Of a stretch of 25,637 nucleotides of DNA, positions 15,408-23,489 are shown piece by piece. The notes under the pieces were generated by a model. The model saw only the letters and a program-made list of their open reading frames with translations, made no database searches and had not been told where the DNA came from. This DNA is from Elusimicrobiota bacterium (GTDB lineage Bacteria > Elusimicrobiota > Elusimicrobia > O2-12-FULL-59-9): assembly GCA_016206405.1 (NCBI GenBank), contig JACQRQ010000016.1, forward strand, positions 1 to 25,637. The letters run 5' to 3'. The position numbers and the translations under genes were made by a program. Each line of letters opens with the position of its first letter. The stretch's first letter is position 1.

Positions 15408-16384
15408 AAGCCCGAAAACCGGCGATCCTCAAACGCGCGCAAGAGGTGCTCCGCATCGAAGGCGAGGGGATATTAAACCTCCTCCGGCGCCTGGATCGCT
15501 CCTTTGAGAAGGCCGTCGACATCCTTTTTTCGACGCAAGGAAAAGTGGTGGTCATCGGCATGGGAAAATCCGGGCTGATCGGCCGCAAGCTCGCCGCCAC
15601 CTTTTCTTCGACCGGAACGCCTTCGCTTTTCCTGCATCCCGCTGAAGCCCTGCACGGCGACTTAGGCATGCTCAGCCGCTCGGACACGGCTCTGATGTTG
15701 TCGTATTCCGGGGAGACCGAAGAGATCAAGCGCCTCATTCCGTCCCTGAAGAGCAAAAACATCCCCGTCGTCGCCATCACGGGAAAACCTCGCTCACAAC
15801 TGGCCTTAAGAGCCGACGTGGCGATTTTAACCGCCGTATCGCGCGAAGCTTGCCCCTACAATATCACGCCCACCGCCTCCACAACCGCGATGCTGGCCAT
15901 GGGAGACGCCATCGCGATGGTTCTCATGCAGATGCGCGGTTTCAGGGAAAAAGATTTCGCCCAGCTTCATCCGGGCGGGTCTCTGGGAAAGCTCCTCACC
16001 CTCAAGGTCAAGGACCTCATGCGAACCAAAGCTCATTATCCCGTCACCTTCCAGCATAAGACGGTCCGCGAAGCGCTTTTTGTCATGAGCCGAACCCGAT
16101 TGGGGGCGACCAGTGTCGTCGACCGCGCCGGACGGCTGGTGGGTTTTTTTACCGACGGGGATCTTAGAAGGCAGCTCCAGAGCGACCGGAAGGCCCTGGA
16201 GCGCAAATTATCGGAGGTTATGACGCGCTCTCCGGTAACCATGTGTCCGGAAGATCCGGCTCAGAAAGCCGCCGTTTTTTTCAATAAAAACAACATCGAC
16301 AATCTGCCGGTGGTCGACCCGGCGTCCCGCAAACCTGTTGGAATTTTAGATGAGCGGGACCTGCTGTCGGAAGGGCTCGTTTAG
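15404..16384 (+). CDS. kdsD: Arabinose-5-phosphate isomerase KdsD
   Basis: KdsD (KpsF/GutQ family) converts ribulose 5-phosphate to arabinose 5-phosphate, the substrate of KdsA. The 326-residue product starts with a SIS sugar-isomerase domain: VVIGMGKSGLIGRKLAATFSS, HPAEALHGDLGM, SYSGETEE, and PTASTTAMLAMGDA. Two CBS domains follow from about residue 205 (VKDLMRT... and LSEVMTRSPVTM...), ending in LDERDLLSEGLV. The length and order are those of standard KdsD. It is coupled by ATGA overlap to the zinc-ribbon gene and two genes away from kdsA. CBS domains in this family are thought to bind nucleotides or CMP-Kdo as regulators. Confidence 0.96.
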   Translation: MKARKPAILKRAQEVLRIEGEGILNLLRRLDRSFEKAVDILFSTQGKVVVIGMGKSGLIGRKLAATFSSTGTPSLFLHPAEALHGDLGMLSRSDTALMLSYSGETEEIKRLIPSLKSKNIPVVAITGKPRSQLALRADVAILTAVSREACPYNITPTASTTAMLAMGDAIAMVLMQMRGFREKDFAQLHPGGSLGKLLTLKVKDLMRTKAHYPVTFQHKTVREALFVMSRTRLGATSVVDRAGRLVGFFTDGDLRRQLQSDRKALERKLSEVMTRSPVTMCPEDPAQKAAVFFNKNNIDNLPVVDPASRKPVGILDERDLLSEGLV

Positions 16385-16393
16385 AGCGCGCCC

Positions 16394-16966
16394 ATGACCG
16401 CGTCACGCTTTGTCGATGCTGGAGACGGCAATTGCGGCAAAGGCGGCTTGCTGCGCCGCGCAGCCGTCGCGGCGACCGGCTTTTTTTGCGTCGCGGCATG
16501 GACGGCCGCCTGCAGCGGCGCCTCTCCATCTCCCAAGCGCGTGATCGAACAGAGAATCGAGCGCCTGCATTTAATCGCGGACGCCGACGGGAAGCGAAGC
16601 TGGGAATTGCGGGCCGTAGAGGCCGAACTCCTGGACGACCCCCCAAAAGCGGTGCTTACGGAGCCGCAAATCTACTTTTTCAAGAAAGGAGCCCGGATAT
16701 CCCAAGTGAGCTCGCGGCGTGGCGAAGTGTTTACCTCAAGCCACGACATTCATCTTTCTTCGGCGGTGGTGTTCGTGTCGTTGACCGACTCCACGACGCT
16801 GCGCACCGATTCCCTGCGGTACTCCTCCAAGCGGGACAAAATCTTCACCCAGTCCCGCGTCGCCGTGACCCGTCCCGGGGGCCGGATTGACGGGCAGGGT
16901 CTTGAGGCCGCGCCGGACCTATCCGAAATCAGGATCAAAAATCAGCGTTCAGTGATCTCAAGATGA
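16394..16966 (+). CDS. lptC: LPS export periplasmic protein LptC
   Basis: LptC is the bitopic inner-membrane protein that carries LPS from LptBFG to LptA across the periplasm. The 190-residue product has a basic start, one hydrophobic segment (AAVAATGFFCVAAWTAA, about residues 22-38), and then a beta-rich domain with the repeated strand pattern of the LptC/LptA fold (WELRAVEAELLDDPPKAVLTEPQIYFF, VSSRRGEVFTSS). The Cys after the hydrophobic stretch (TAAC-S) resembles a lipoprotein site but lacks the usual Leu at -3, so this is undecided. Sequence alone is weakly conserved in this family; position directly before lptA and lptB supports the call strongly. The stop overlaps lptA as ATGA. Confidence 0.85.
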   Translation: MTASRFVDAGDGNCGKGGLLRRAAVAATGFFCVAAWTAACSGASPSPKRVIEQRIERLHLIADADGKRSWELRAVEAELLDDPPKAVLTEPQIYFFKKGARISQVSSRRGEVFTSSHDIHLSSAVVFVSLTDSTTLRTDSLRYSSKRDKIFTQSRVAVTRPGGRIDGQGLEAAPDLSEIRIKNQRSVISR

Positions 16967-17634
16967 ATTTTAAATTCCTCCTCCGCGCGATCGCCCTGAC
17001 GCTTTTATGGACTGCCGGGGCCGGCGCGGCGCCCTCCGACATTCAAGGGCGCGCCATCCGCAGCGACCAATGGATCATCCGCCGGAAAGAAAAAGAAGAA
17101 GAATTCATCGGCAACGTCTCTTTCCAATCTGAGAAAGCGCAGGTCAGCTCGGATTGGGCCTTGATCAGAGACGAGCAGATATTCCGCGCCCGCGGACATC
17201 TCCACATCGAAAAAAAACTCGCCGAAAACGAGCGGCTGGAACTATGGGGGGACGAGGGGGTTTATTCAGAGACGGAGCGAAAAGCCCGAGCCGAAGGCAA
17301 CCTCCGATTCCTCCACTCCACGGCCGGCGCTTCCCGCAGCGGCACGGCGGACAAAGCCCTTTGGGACGGCGGACTTGAACAACTCACCCTGACCGGCCGC
17401 GTTCACCTGACCGGTCCCGATTACTCCGCCTGGAGCCGTCAAGCGGTTTACCATCGCCCAACCGGCGAGATCGCCCTTGAAGGCGGAAGGCCGACGGCTC
17501 GCGCCCAGGATCGCGATTGGACCTCCGAAATCCAGGCTGAAAATATTTTATTGGATTTGCGCCGCCAGAGGATCGCGGCGAGAGGGCAGGTTCACGGGTG
17601 GATCAATTTTGAAAGAAATAACCCGGGACGCTAA
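16963..17634 (+). CDS. lptA: LptA/OstA-like periplasmic LPS transport protein
   Basis: LptA forms the periplasmic bridge that passes LPS to the outer membrane. The 223-residue product has a signal peptide (MNFKFLLRAIALTLLWTAGAGA) followed by an OstA-like beta-jellyroll made of repeating short strands, for example EEFIGNVSFQSEKAQVSSDWALI, FRARGHLHIEKKLAENERLELWGDEGVYSETE-type segments, ARAEGNLRFL and ITARGQV-like strands near the end. It is a little longer than E. coli LptA. It overlaps lptC (ATGA) and ends two bases before lptB. The lptC-lptA-lptB order is widely conserved. Confidence 0.88.
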   Translation: MNFKFLLRAIALTLLWTAGAGAAPSDIQGRAIRSDQWIIRRKEKEEEFIGNVSFQSEKAQVSSDWALIRDEQIFRARGHLHIEKKLAENERLELWGDEGVYSETERKARAEGNLRFLHSTAGASRSGTADKALWDGGLEQLTLTGRVHLTGPDYSAWSRQAVYHRPTGEIALEGGRPTARAQDRDWTSEIQAENILLDLRRQRIAARGQVHGWINFERNNPGR

Positions 17635-17636
17635 GC

Positions 17637-18356
17637 ATGCAGCTTAAAGCCGCCAATTTGACCAAAGGCTACCGAAACAAGCCCGTCATCAAAGGCATCA
17701 GCCTCCACGTCTCATCGGGAGAGGTGGTCGGGTTATTGGGGCCCAACGGCGCCGGAAAGACGACGACCTTTTACAGCATCGTCGGTTTTATTCGCCCAGA
17801 GTCGGGGGATATTTATCTCGATGAGGAGCCCATCACCCATTTGCCGATGTATGAGCGCGCCCGCAAGGGGCTCGGATATCTGGCGCAGGAGCCGACCGTA
17901 TTTAAAGGCTTGACCGTGGATCAAAATCTCCGGGTAGTTTTGGAACGCAACATCAAGGACCGGCGGGAGCAATCAAAACTGATTGACCAGCTTCTGCATG
18001 ATTTCGGGCTTGCCAAATTAAAGGACCAAAAGGCATGGACCCTTTCGGGCGGCGAGAAGAGGCGGCTGGAAGTCAGCCGGGCCATGATTCAAAAACCGAA
18101 AATCATCCTGCTGGACGAGCCTTTTGTCGGAATCGATCCCATCACCATCAGCGAGCTGAAGGATTTAATTCAACGCCTCAAGAGCCAGGGCCTTGGAATT
18201 CTGATCACCGACCACAATATACGCGAAACCCTGACCATCATAGATCGCGCGTATCTAATTTTTGACGGAAAGATTCTCACCGAAGGCGATTCTCAGCATC
18301 TATTGCAGGACAAAGATACCCGGCAGCTCTATTTGGGCGCCGATTTCAAAATGTAG
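17637..18356 (+). CDS. lptB: LPS export ABC transporter ATPase LptB
   Basis: LptB is the cytoplasmic ATPase that drives LPS extraction by LptFG. The 239-residue product has Walker A GPNGAGKTTT, the LptB-type GLGYLAQEPTVFKGLTVDQNL Q-loop block, the signature LSGGEKRRLEVSRA, Walker B IILLDEPFVGIDP and switch His in ITDHNIRETL. The ending RQLYLGADFKM is also typical of LptB. The ATG follows the lptA stop by two bases. It is the last gene of the Kdo/Lpt unit and converges on the TPR gene, with a 21-base gap that contains no clear terminator. Confidence 0.97.
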   Translation: MQLKAANLTKGYRNKPVIKGISLHVSSGEVVGLLGPNGAGKTTTFYSIVGFIRPESGDIYLDEEPITHLPMYERARKGLGYLAQEPTVFKGLTVDQNLRVVLERNIKDRREQSKLIDQLLHDFGLAKLKDQKAWTLSGGEKRRLEVSRAMIQKPKIILLDEPFVGIDPITISELKDLIQRLKSQGLGILITDHNIRETLTIIDRAYLIFDGKILTEGDSQHLLQDKDTRQLYLGADFKM

Positions 18357-18377
18357 CGCCCCAGCCGCCAGGCACCC

Positions 18378-19448
18378 CTAGGTGAACACTTCCAGGTGGG
18401 TGTGTAGGCCGGCGCGCCGGGCCGTCGCGTAAGCTTTTTTAAATAATCTTTCGGATTGGGCGGTCCTTCCCAGGGCATACCCGACAGAGGCAAGCGACAA
18501 TTGGCTGAGAACCTGCCCGCGCGCCTCATTGAATCCGGAAAAATCCTTCCATGCGCGCTGAAACCATTTTTCCGCCTCTTGCAAGCGGCCGCATTGCCGA
18601 TGGGTTTCGCCGATCCCCCACTCGACATATCCCAAATCCACCCGGTCGCCCAAGCGGCGATAAAGGCCATAGGCAAGCCGGTATAGCTCCAAAGCCCCAT
18701 CGTAACGGTGCCTGCGGCGCAATGCGTTGGCCAATCCGCACCGGGCATAAGCGAGACCAAAAAGGTCCTGCGTTTTGCCGAAGAGAATGCCCGCGTTGCG
18801 GTAATTGTCTTCCGCGCCGGTCAAATTGCCGCGCATTCTTTCGGTTCCGCCCAACCCGCAACGGGCATAAGCCTGGGCTTGAGAATCCTTCAGCCGTCCG
18901 GCAAGAGAAAGCGATTTCAGAAAGGATCCGCTCGATAGCCGATACGCCCCCTTCAAGCGGTAGACGCCGCCCAAAGCCCAATACACGAAGCACAATTCCT
19001 CAAGCGCGCCCGCCGTCGCGTAGCGTCTTTTGAGATTGCGCAAAAGCCGCAGGCTAAGCGATAATTTCCCGCGGGCGCGCTCTATGAGCGCCCACTCAAG
19101 TTTGGACCTCAGCTTTAGCCCGTTCTCCAGGGCCATCGCCCGAGCGCAGTAGCCGGCAGCTTCATCCGTCCGTCCCAAACTCCTCAAACACGCCGCCAAA
19201 GCCAAAAAAATGTCGATATTGAGAACCGGGTCCAAGCCTGCCTTTTCTCGCAAAGCCTTTTGATGATTGTTAATCGCCGCTGAAAAAAAACCCAGAGCAC
19301 GGAAAGATTCCCCACGCAAGTAATCGCGCTCCACGCGAAAAATGGACGGAATTTGCGTCTTCGGATTCTTAGCAAGAACGAAAAGCGCTTCCCTCGGCCT
19401 GCCGGAATCCAAATAGACTCTTGCCCTTTCAAAGCGGTCCAAAAACAT
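18378..19448 (-). CDS. Tetratricopeptide-repeat protein
   Basis: The 356-residue product is almost wholly alpha-helical TPR-like repeats. Examples are GFFSAAINNHQKAL, GRTDEAAGYCARAMAL, GNLTGAEDNYRNAGILFG, HRYDGALELYRLAYGLYRRLGD and GRLQEAEKWFQRAWKDF, spaced roughly 34-40 residues apart. No signal peptide or membrane segment is seen, so it is probably cytoplasmic and a protein-binding scaffold. It has the strongest ribosome binding site in the window, AGGAGGT, which overlaps the stop of the ceramidase-like gene. It is the last of three minus-strand genes. Several CGLG/CGLA repeats (YARCGLGGTERMRGN, YARCGLANALRRRHR) are near-identical, so recent internal duplication is likely. No function can be assigned. 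Confidence 0.85.
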   Translation of the reverse strand: MFLDRFERARVYLDSGRPREALFVLAKNPKTQIPSIFRVERDYLRGESFRALGFFSAAINNHQKALREKAGLDPVLNIDIFLALAACLRSLGRTDEAAGYCARAMALENGLKLRSKLEWALIERARGKLSLSLRLLRNLKRRYATAGALEELCFVYWALGGVYRLKGAYRLSSGSFLKSLSLAGRLKDSQAQAYARCGLGGTERMRGNLTGAEDNYRNAGILFGKTQDLFGLAYARCGLANALRRRHRYDGALELYRLAYGLYRRLGDRVDLGYVEWGIGETHRQCGRLQEAEKWFQRAWKDFSGFNEARGQVLSQLSLASVGYALGRTAQSERLFKKAYATARRAGLHTHLEVFT

Positions 19449-19451
19449 GCT

Positions 19452-20948
19452 TTACCTCCTGCCGTTAAGCAGGTCTTGGGCCGCCTGGACTATGCTCCCG
19501 GCGGCGTCGGGAGAAACGCAATGCGTTTCCTCGTAGTGGTGTCCCGGCGGCCGGGGCTCCACCAATAAGGTGGGCGCGATTTTAAAATCGTATTCGGGCA
19601 CGATGTAGCCGAGCTCATCGTTGGCTAGGCCGATGAGCATCCGAAAGGGCCCTTTCATCGAATCCTTCAGATACGGCGGCCGGGGCGCCCGGTTTAACTC
19701 CGGCGGCGCCGAATTCAACGGCGAAAGCAGCGGATACCCGAAGCGAAACCGCCCATCGTAGCCGCCGATGGCCAACTCCGGAAAAAGCTCCCCCGGAATG
19801 CCCAAAATTTCCACCGGACCAAACCGAATGCGGCTAACCTCCGTGGTAATCCACGGCAACTCCTCGGTTTTTAGGCGAAAGACCGCGTGTCGCAGGGACA
19901 ATAGCCAGACTTTCCACCGGCTCAAAACTTCGCCTTTTCCGTTTGAAACCGCGTGCCCAAAAGTCAATTTGGGCAAAAAGACAAGATAGCGGGAATTTTC
20001 GACCCGAAGGCGGAGCGATTTGAAGCTCCACTCCACCGTGGACGGCGCCGTCCCTTTGCGTGGACCGCCGACCAGGGAATTGACTTGCTCAGTCAGAATT
20101 TCGCCTAATTTCTCGGAAGCGGCGAAATCATCCTCTCCAACCCCTTTTAGGGCCTCGTTATCCGGGAAAACCAAGCCCCCCACCGAACCGGAAAAATAAA
20201 CGCAGGTCCCGCCCAATCTACCCTCGACGCCATCGCAAAGCTGGCCCGGAAAATCCGCCGTCAGCAAGGTATTGTCGCGCTGAAGAACTTCAGGGTGGCA
20301 AGACCAGTTCACGATTGTCGCGATCGTCTTTTGACCGCGCTTGGACAGAATGCGCACGGCGGTCATCTCGGGATCCATGACCACCGGATCGCGGGAATCT
20401 CTGGCGAGTCCCTTCATGTTGAGGTTTTTCTTGCCGGAGACCATTTCGGCCTCTTGGAGCTGCGTCGCCAGTTCGCGGAGCAAAGCGGCGATTTGACTCC
20501 GGACGTAGGCCTGATAGCTCGCGTCGACGCCGGAGAGCCCCGGAAAACGGCCCCAAAAGCCCAGCGTGTCCGGACCGGAGTGATTGTGAGTGGCGGCGAT
20601 CAGAAGGTATTGCTTTCCCGGGTCATAGGCCAGCAGCTTTCTGACCTCTTCCACGTCCTGCTGGAAGAAGCCGATCAGATCCAAGGCCACCAAGCCGACG
20701 GTCTTCTTGCCGTCGGAGAGCAAAACTCCCCGGGCGTAAATTTTGTCGTGGATGCCGGCCGGTTTGCGTCCACGATCGCCGTAACCGGCCAAATAAACCT
20801 TGTGCCTTTTAAAATCCGGGGTGATGTCCATCTTGCCGCCGGCTGCGTAAAAGGCGGCATCGGCCGCCGCCGCTGAAAACACAAGCCAGACAACAAGAAG
20901 CCAATGACAACGCCACGCATTAGCTCGAAATTCCAATTTAAGCTTCAA
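19452..20948 (-). CDS. Neutral/alkaline ceramidase-family hydrolase, secreted
   Basis: The 498-residue product matches the catalytic domain of neutral/alkaline ceramidases (PF04734 type), zinc enzymes that hydrolyse the amide of ceramide-like lipids. Four zinc-ligand positions are visible by analogy to Pseudomonas ceramidase: His in ATHNHSGPD (121/123), H218 in NWSCHPE, E387 in GIPGELFPE and Y448 in ANDELGYIVPE. GYGDRG and SGSVGGLVFPDN lie where the substrate site is expected. An N-terminal hydrophobic segment ending SAAAADA is a likely signal peptide. The C-terminal Ig-like domain of full-length ceramidases is absent. I chose TTG 20948, which overlaps the upstream stop (TTGA) and gives a proper signal peptide; ATG 21011 would add 21 residues and overlap the upstream gene by 67 bases. 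The substrate could be another acylated lipid. Confidence 0.82.
   Translation of the reverse strand: MKLKLEFRANAWRCHWLLVVWLVFSAAAADAAFYAAGGKMDITPDFKRHKVYLAGYGDRGRKPAGIHDKIYARGVLLSDGKKTVGLVALDLIGFFQQDVEEVRKLLAYDPGKQYLLIAATHNHSGPDTLGFWGRFPGLSGVDASYQAYVRSQIAALLRELATQLQEAEMVSGKKNLNMKGLARDSRDPVVMDPEMTAVRILSKRGQKTIATIVNWSCHPEVLQRDNTLLTADFPGQLCDGVEGRLGGTCVYFSGSVGGLVFPDNEALKGVGEDDFAASEKLGEILTEQVNSLVGGPRKGTAPSTVEWSFKSLRLRVENSRYLVFLPKLTFGHAVSNGKGEVLSRWKVWLLSLRHAVFRLKTEELPWITTEVSRIRFGPVEILGIPGELFPELAIGGYDGRFRFGYPLLSPLNSAPPELNRAPRPPYLKDSMKGPFRMLIGLANDELGYIVPEYDFKIAPTLLVEPRPPGHHYEETHCVSPDAAGSIVQAAQDLLNGRR
19454..19460 (-). promoter_or_regulatory. Perfect Shine-Dalgarno of the TPR gene
   Basis: AGGAGGT on the minus strand ends 5 bases before ATG 19448 and overlaps the upstream TAA stop. 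It shows that this genome does use Shine-Dalgarno initiation inside operons. Confidence 0.8.
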
Positions 20949-21730
20949 GTCCGGCCCCCACGCCTTCCGGCCTCGCCTCGACCATACGCACAAAGGTTCA
21001 AAACAGGGCACGCCCGGCAGGCTGGATTTTTCTTATGGCAATGCTCCTTGGCCAGGCGCACCAGCAAGGCATGGTATTCCTGGTACAGCGGCACGGATTT
21101 CGGCAGATTCTCTTGAAAATAACGCTGCACCTCATGATATTCTTGGGTCAGGAACTGCCCCAACCGATTTCCGATCCTCCGGGTGTAGGCATCCACGACA
21201 AACACCGGCCGGTTTCCCGCATACAGCAGGATGGAATCCGCCGTCTCCGGGCCGATGCCGTGAATCTCCAGAAGCTCTTGCCGGAGAGCCCCCAGCGGCC
21301 GCCGGAGCCAAGCGTCAAGGTCGCCGCCATGACGACGCCAAGCGTAACCCACGAATATCTTAACTTTTTTGGCCTTTTGAACAAAAAATCCAGAGGGCCG
21401 AACAAGACTCCGCAATTTCCTGACGGGAATCCGCCGGATGCGATCGAGCTCCATCGCCCCGGCGCGGTTTAGATTTTCGATGGCCCGCACTACGTTGCTC
21501 CAAGATGTGTTTTGGGTCAAAATAGCGCCCACAATGATCTCCAGTTTCTGCCGGGGCGAAAGCGCGCGCTTGGAATATCTCGCATCGCCCCTGGTCCTCG
21601 CCGGAGCGTAAGCTGGGAGCAATTTTGAAGGCGGCGTGGTGGGCCACCAGCCCTGGTACCCATAGCGCCTCAGGAGACGGCGGTAAACCGCATGAGCCGG
21701 GTTTCTTCCCAATCGCGTGGCGGACGGCAT
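20945..21730 (-). CDS. Endonuclease III-like DNA glycosylase (COG2231 type)
   Basis: The 261-residue product is a HhH-GPD base-excision protein. GAILTQNTSWSNVVRAIENL is the N-terminal helix block, EIHGIGPETADSILLY the helix-hairpin-helix, D180 in VVDAYTRR the catalytic Asp, and C231-C238-C241-C247 (spacing 6, 2, 5) a complete [4Fe-4S] site. In Nth the position after GVGR is the catalytic Lys; here it is E162 (GPETA), so it should not be an AP lyase of the Nth kind. This is the COG2231/MagIII-like branch, with 3-methyladenine glycosylases as relatives. ATG 21730 is chosen because upstream in-frame codons overlap nadB and lack homology, and because a -10-like element lies 7 bases before it. Confidence 0.87.
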   Translation of the reverse strand: MPSATRLGRNPAHAVYRRLLRRYGYQGWWPTTPPSKLLPAYAPARTRGDARYSKRALSPRQKLEIIVGAILTQNTSWSNVVRAIENLNRAGAMELDRIRRIPVRKLRSLVRPSGFFVQKAKKVKIFVGYAWRRHGGDLDAWLRRPLGALRQELLEIHGIGPETADSILLYAGNRPVFVVDAYTRRIGNRLGQFLTQEYHEVQRYFQENLPKSVPLYQEYHALLVRLAKEHCHKKNPACRACPVLNLCAYGRGEAGRRGGRT

Positions 21731-21737
21731 GCCGGAT

Positions 21738-21743
21738 ATTTTA
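21738..21743 (-). promoter_or_regulatory. Extended -10 element for the COG2231 gene, leaderless start
   Basis: On the minus strand TAAAAT is preceded by TGC (plus 21744-21746) and lies 7 bases before ATG 21730. No Shine-Dalgarno sequence is present. Confidence 0.5.
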
Positions 21744-21786
21744 GCAATTCGGAAGCCCGAGCTGGCGCGTGGGGGGCTCTCCGGCT

Positions 21787-21814
21787 TTGATTTCGACGAC
21801 AAAATTGCTAAATT
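21787..21814 (+). promoter_or_regulatory. nadB promoter, -35 and extended -10, leaderless start
   Basis: TTGATT (21787-21792) and TAAATT (21809-21814) are separated by 16 bases, and TGC precedes the -10. ATG 21822 is 7 bases downstream, so the transcript should begin at or next to the start codon. The 91-base divergent region shared with the minus-strand gene holds nothing else that I recognise. Confidence 0.6.
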
Positions 21815-21821
21815 CATCCCT

Positions 21822-23489
21822 ATGAGCGTTTGCTTGAAATCGGATTTTTTGGTTCTTGGCAGCGGCATCGCCGGCCTGCTGGCCGCCCACAAACTTTCGT
21901 CCTTGGGCCAGGTGAACCTGGTCACTAAAAAAGAAGCCGTCGACTCCAACACCAATTACGCGCAAGGCGGCATCGCGGCGGTCATGGGCGAATTGGACAG
22001 CTTCGAAAGCCACGTGCGGGACACCCTCAAATCCGGGGCCGGACTATGCCATGAGGAAGTGGCGCGTTCCGCGGTCCAGGAAGGCCCGGAGCGCATCCGG
22101 GAATTGATGGCCCTGGGCGTGCAATTCTCGCAGAAGGAGACGCGGCTGGACTTGGGACTGGAGGGCGGGCATTCCCAGCGGCGTATTTTGCACGCCGGAG
22201 ATTTCACCGGCAAGGAGATCGAAAAAATACTCATTCAACATTGCCGGGCAAACCCGCGCATAGCGATTTTTGAAAACGCCGTCGCAGTTGATTTGATCAC
22301 GCAGCAACGCCCGGAAAAATGTCTCCCGCGTTTGAATCGCTGCTGGGGCGCCTACGTCCTGGACAACCGCGCGGGCGCCGTTTTGACCTTCCTGGCCAAG
22401 ACCGTGATCCTGGCGACGGGGGGCGCCGGGAAAGTTTACCTTTACACCTCCAACCCGGATATCGCTACGGGAGACGGAATCGCCATGGCATTTCGGGCCG
22501 GGGCCCACATCGCCAACATGGAATTCTTCCAGTTCCACCCGACGTGCCTGTACTATCCGCCCGCCGCGGGCGCCAAGCGCGAATCCGCCGAATTTCCCGG
22601 AAAAACATTTTTGCTTTCCGAAGCGCTTCGCGGAGAAGGCGGCGTCCTGCGGCTTAAGGACGGCGCCCGTTTTATGGAAAAATATTCCGCCGAAAAGGAT
22701 CTCGCGCCGCGCGATATCGTAGCCCGGGCCATCGACAAAGAGCTCAAACGCACGGGGGACGATTGCGTATTCTTGGACATGACGGGCCTCTCCGCGGAAT
22801 TTTTGAGGCAGAGATTTCCCAACCTCCACCAAAAATGCCTTTCGATAGGCATCGCCATGGAAAGCGATTGGATACCGGTTGTTCCCGCGGCCCATTTCTG
22901 CTGCGGCGGCGTGAGCGTGGGCCGCCACGGCGAAACCGAACTTGACGGTCTCTACGCCATCGGCGAAGCGTCGCATACGGGCCTTCACGGCGCCAACCGG
23001 CTGGCGTCCAATTCCCTGCTGGAGGGATGCGTATACGCTCAGCGCGTCTTCAACCACATCAAATCCAATTGGCCTTCCCTGCAAACCCAGACGATCCCGT
23101 CCTTTCCCGCCTGGGCCTCGGGCAAAGCCATTCCCAGCGACGAAGAGGTGGTCCTGTCCCAAAATTGGGACGAAATCCGGCGGCTGATGTGGAATTATGT
23201 CGGCATCGTGCGTTCCAATCGGCGCCTGGAAAGGGCCAAAGCCCGAATGGAGATTCTCGACAAGGAGATCCAGCAGTATTATTGGGATTTTTTTCTCAGC
23301 CGGGACCTTATCGAGCTGCGCAACATCGCCACCATCGCCCAACTCATCATTCGATGCGCCTCGCTCAGGCCGGAAAGCCGCGGGCTGCACTACAACATCG
23401 ACGCCCCCGCCGCCAATGACCTCTACAAGCGCGACACGCTGGTGAACCGCTACGGCGAGGTCCTGCTGACGCCCTTAACCAAACCTTAA
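21822..23489 (+). CDS. nadB: L-aspartate oxidase NadB
   Basis: NadB oxidises L-aspartate to iminoaspartate, the first step of NAD synthesis from aspartate, in the cytoplasm with FAD. The 555-residue product begins with the FAD-binding LVLGSGIAGLLAAHKL. It has NYAQGGIAAVMGE, the HSQRRILHAGDFTG block, EFFQFHPTCLYYP, GEGGVLRLKDGARFM, the active-site region CCGGVSVGRHGETELDGLYAIGE, and HGANRLASNSLLEG. A C-terminal helical domain follows. The length is normal. Start ATG 21822 is preferred to in-frame codons near 21717, because residues before it do not resemble the family and a promoter-like element ends 7 bases upstream. nadA and nadC are not in the window. The stop overlaps uvrA as TAATG. Confidence 0.95.
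   Translation: MSVCLKSDFLVLGSGIAGLLAAHKLSSLGQVNLVTKKEAVDSNTNYAQGGIAAVMGELDSFESHVRDTLKSGAGLCHEEVARSAVQEGPERIRELMALGVQFSQKETRLDLGLEGGHSQRRILHAGDFTGKEIEKILIQHCRANPRIAIFENAVAVDLITQQRPEKCLPRLNRCWGAYVLDNRAGAVLTFLAKTVILATGGAGKVYLYTSNPDIATGDGIAMAFRAGAHIANMEFFQFHPTCLYYPPAAGAKRESAEFPGKTFLLSEALRGEGGVLRLKDGARFMEKYSAEKDLAPRDIVARAIDKELKRTGDDCVFLDMTGLSAEFLRQRFPNLHQKCLSIGIAMESDWIPVVPAAHFCCGGVSVGRHGETELDGLYAIGEASHTGLHGANRLASNSLLEGCVYAQRVFNHIKSNWPSLQTQTIPSFPAWASGKAIPSDEEVVLSQNWDEIRRLMWNYVGIVRSNRRLERAKARMEILDKEIQQYYWDFFLSRDLIELRNIATIAQLIIRCASLRPESRGLHYNIDAPAANDLYKRDTLVNRYGEVLLTPLTKP

Noticed and set aside
18357..18377. Possible bidirectional terminator between lptB and the TPR gene
   Set aside because: Only a 4-bp palindrome (CACC/GGTG) and no T run are present; not enough for a terminator call.
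22044..23390. Long minus-strand open frame of 448 codons antisense to nadB
   Set aside because: It lies wholly within nadB, has low-complexity Gly/Ala/Arg composition and no recognisable domain; such frames are expected opposite GC-rich genes.
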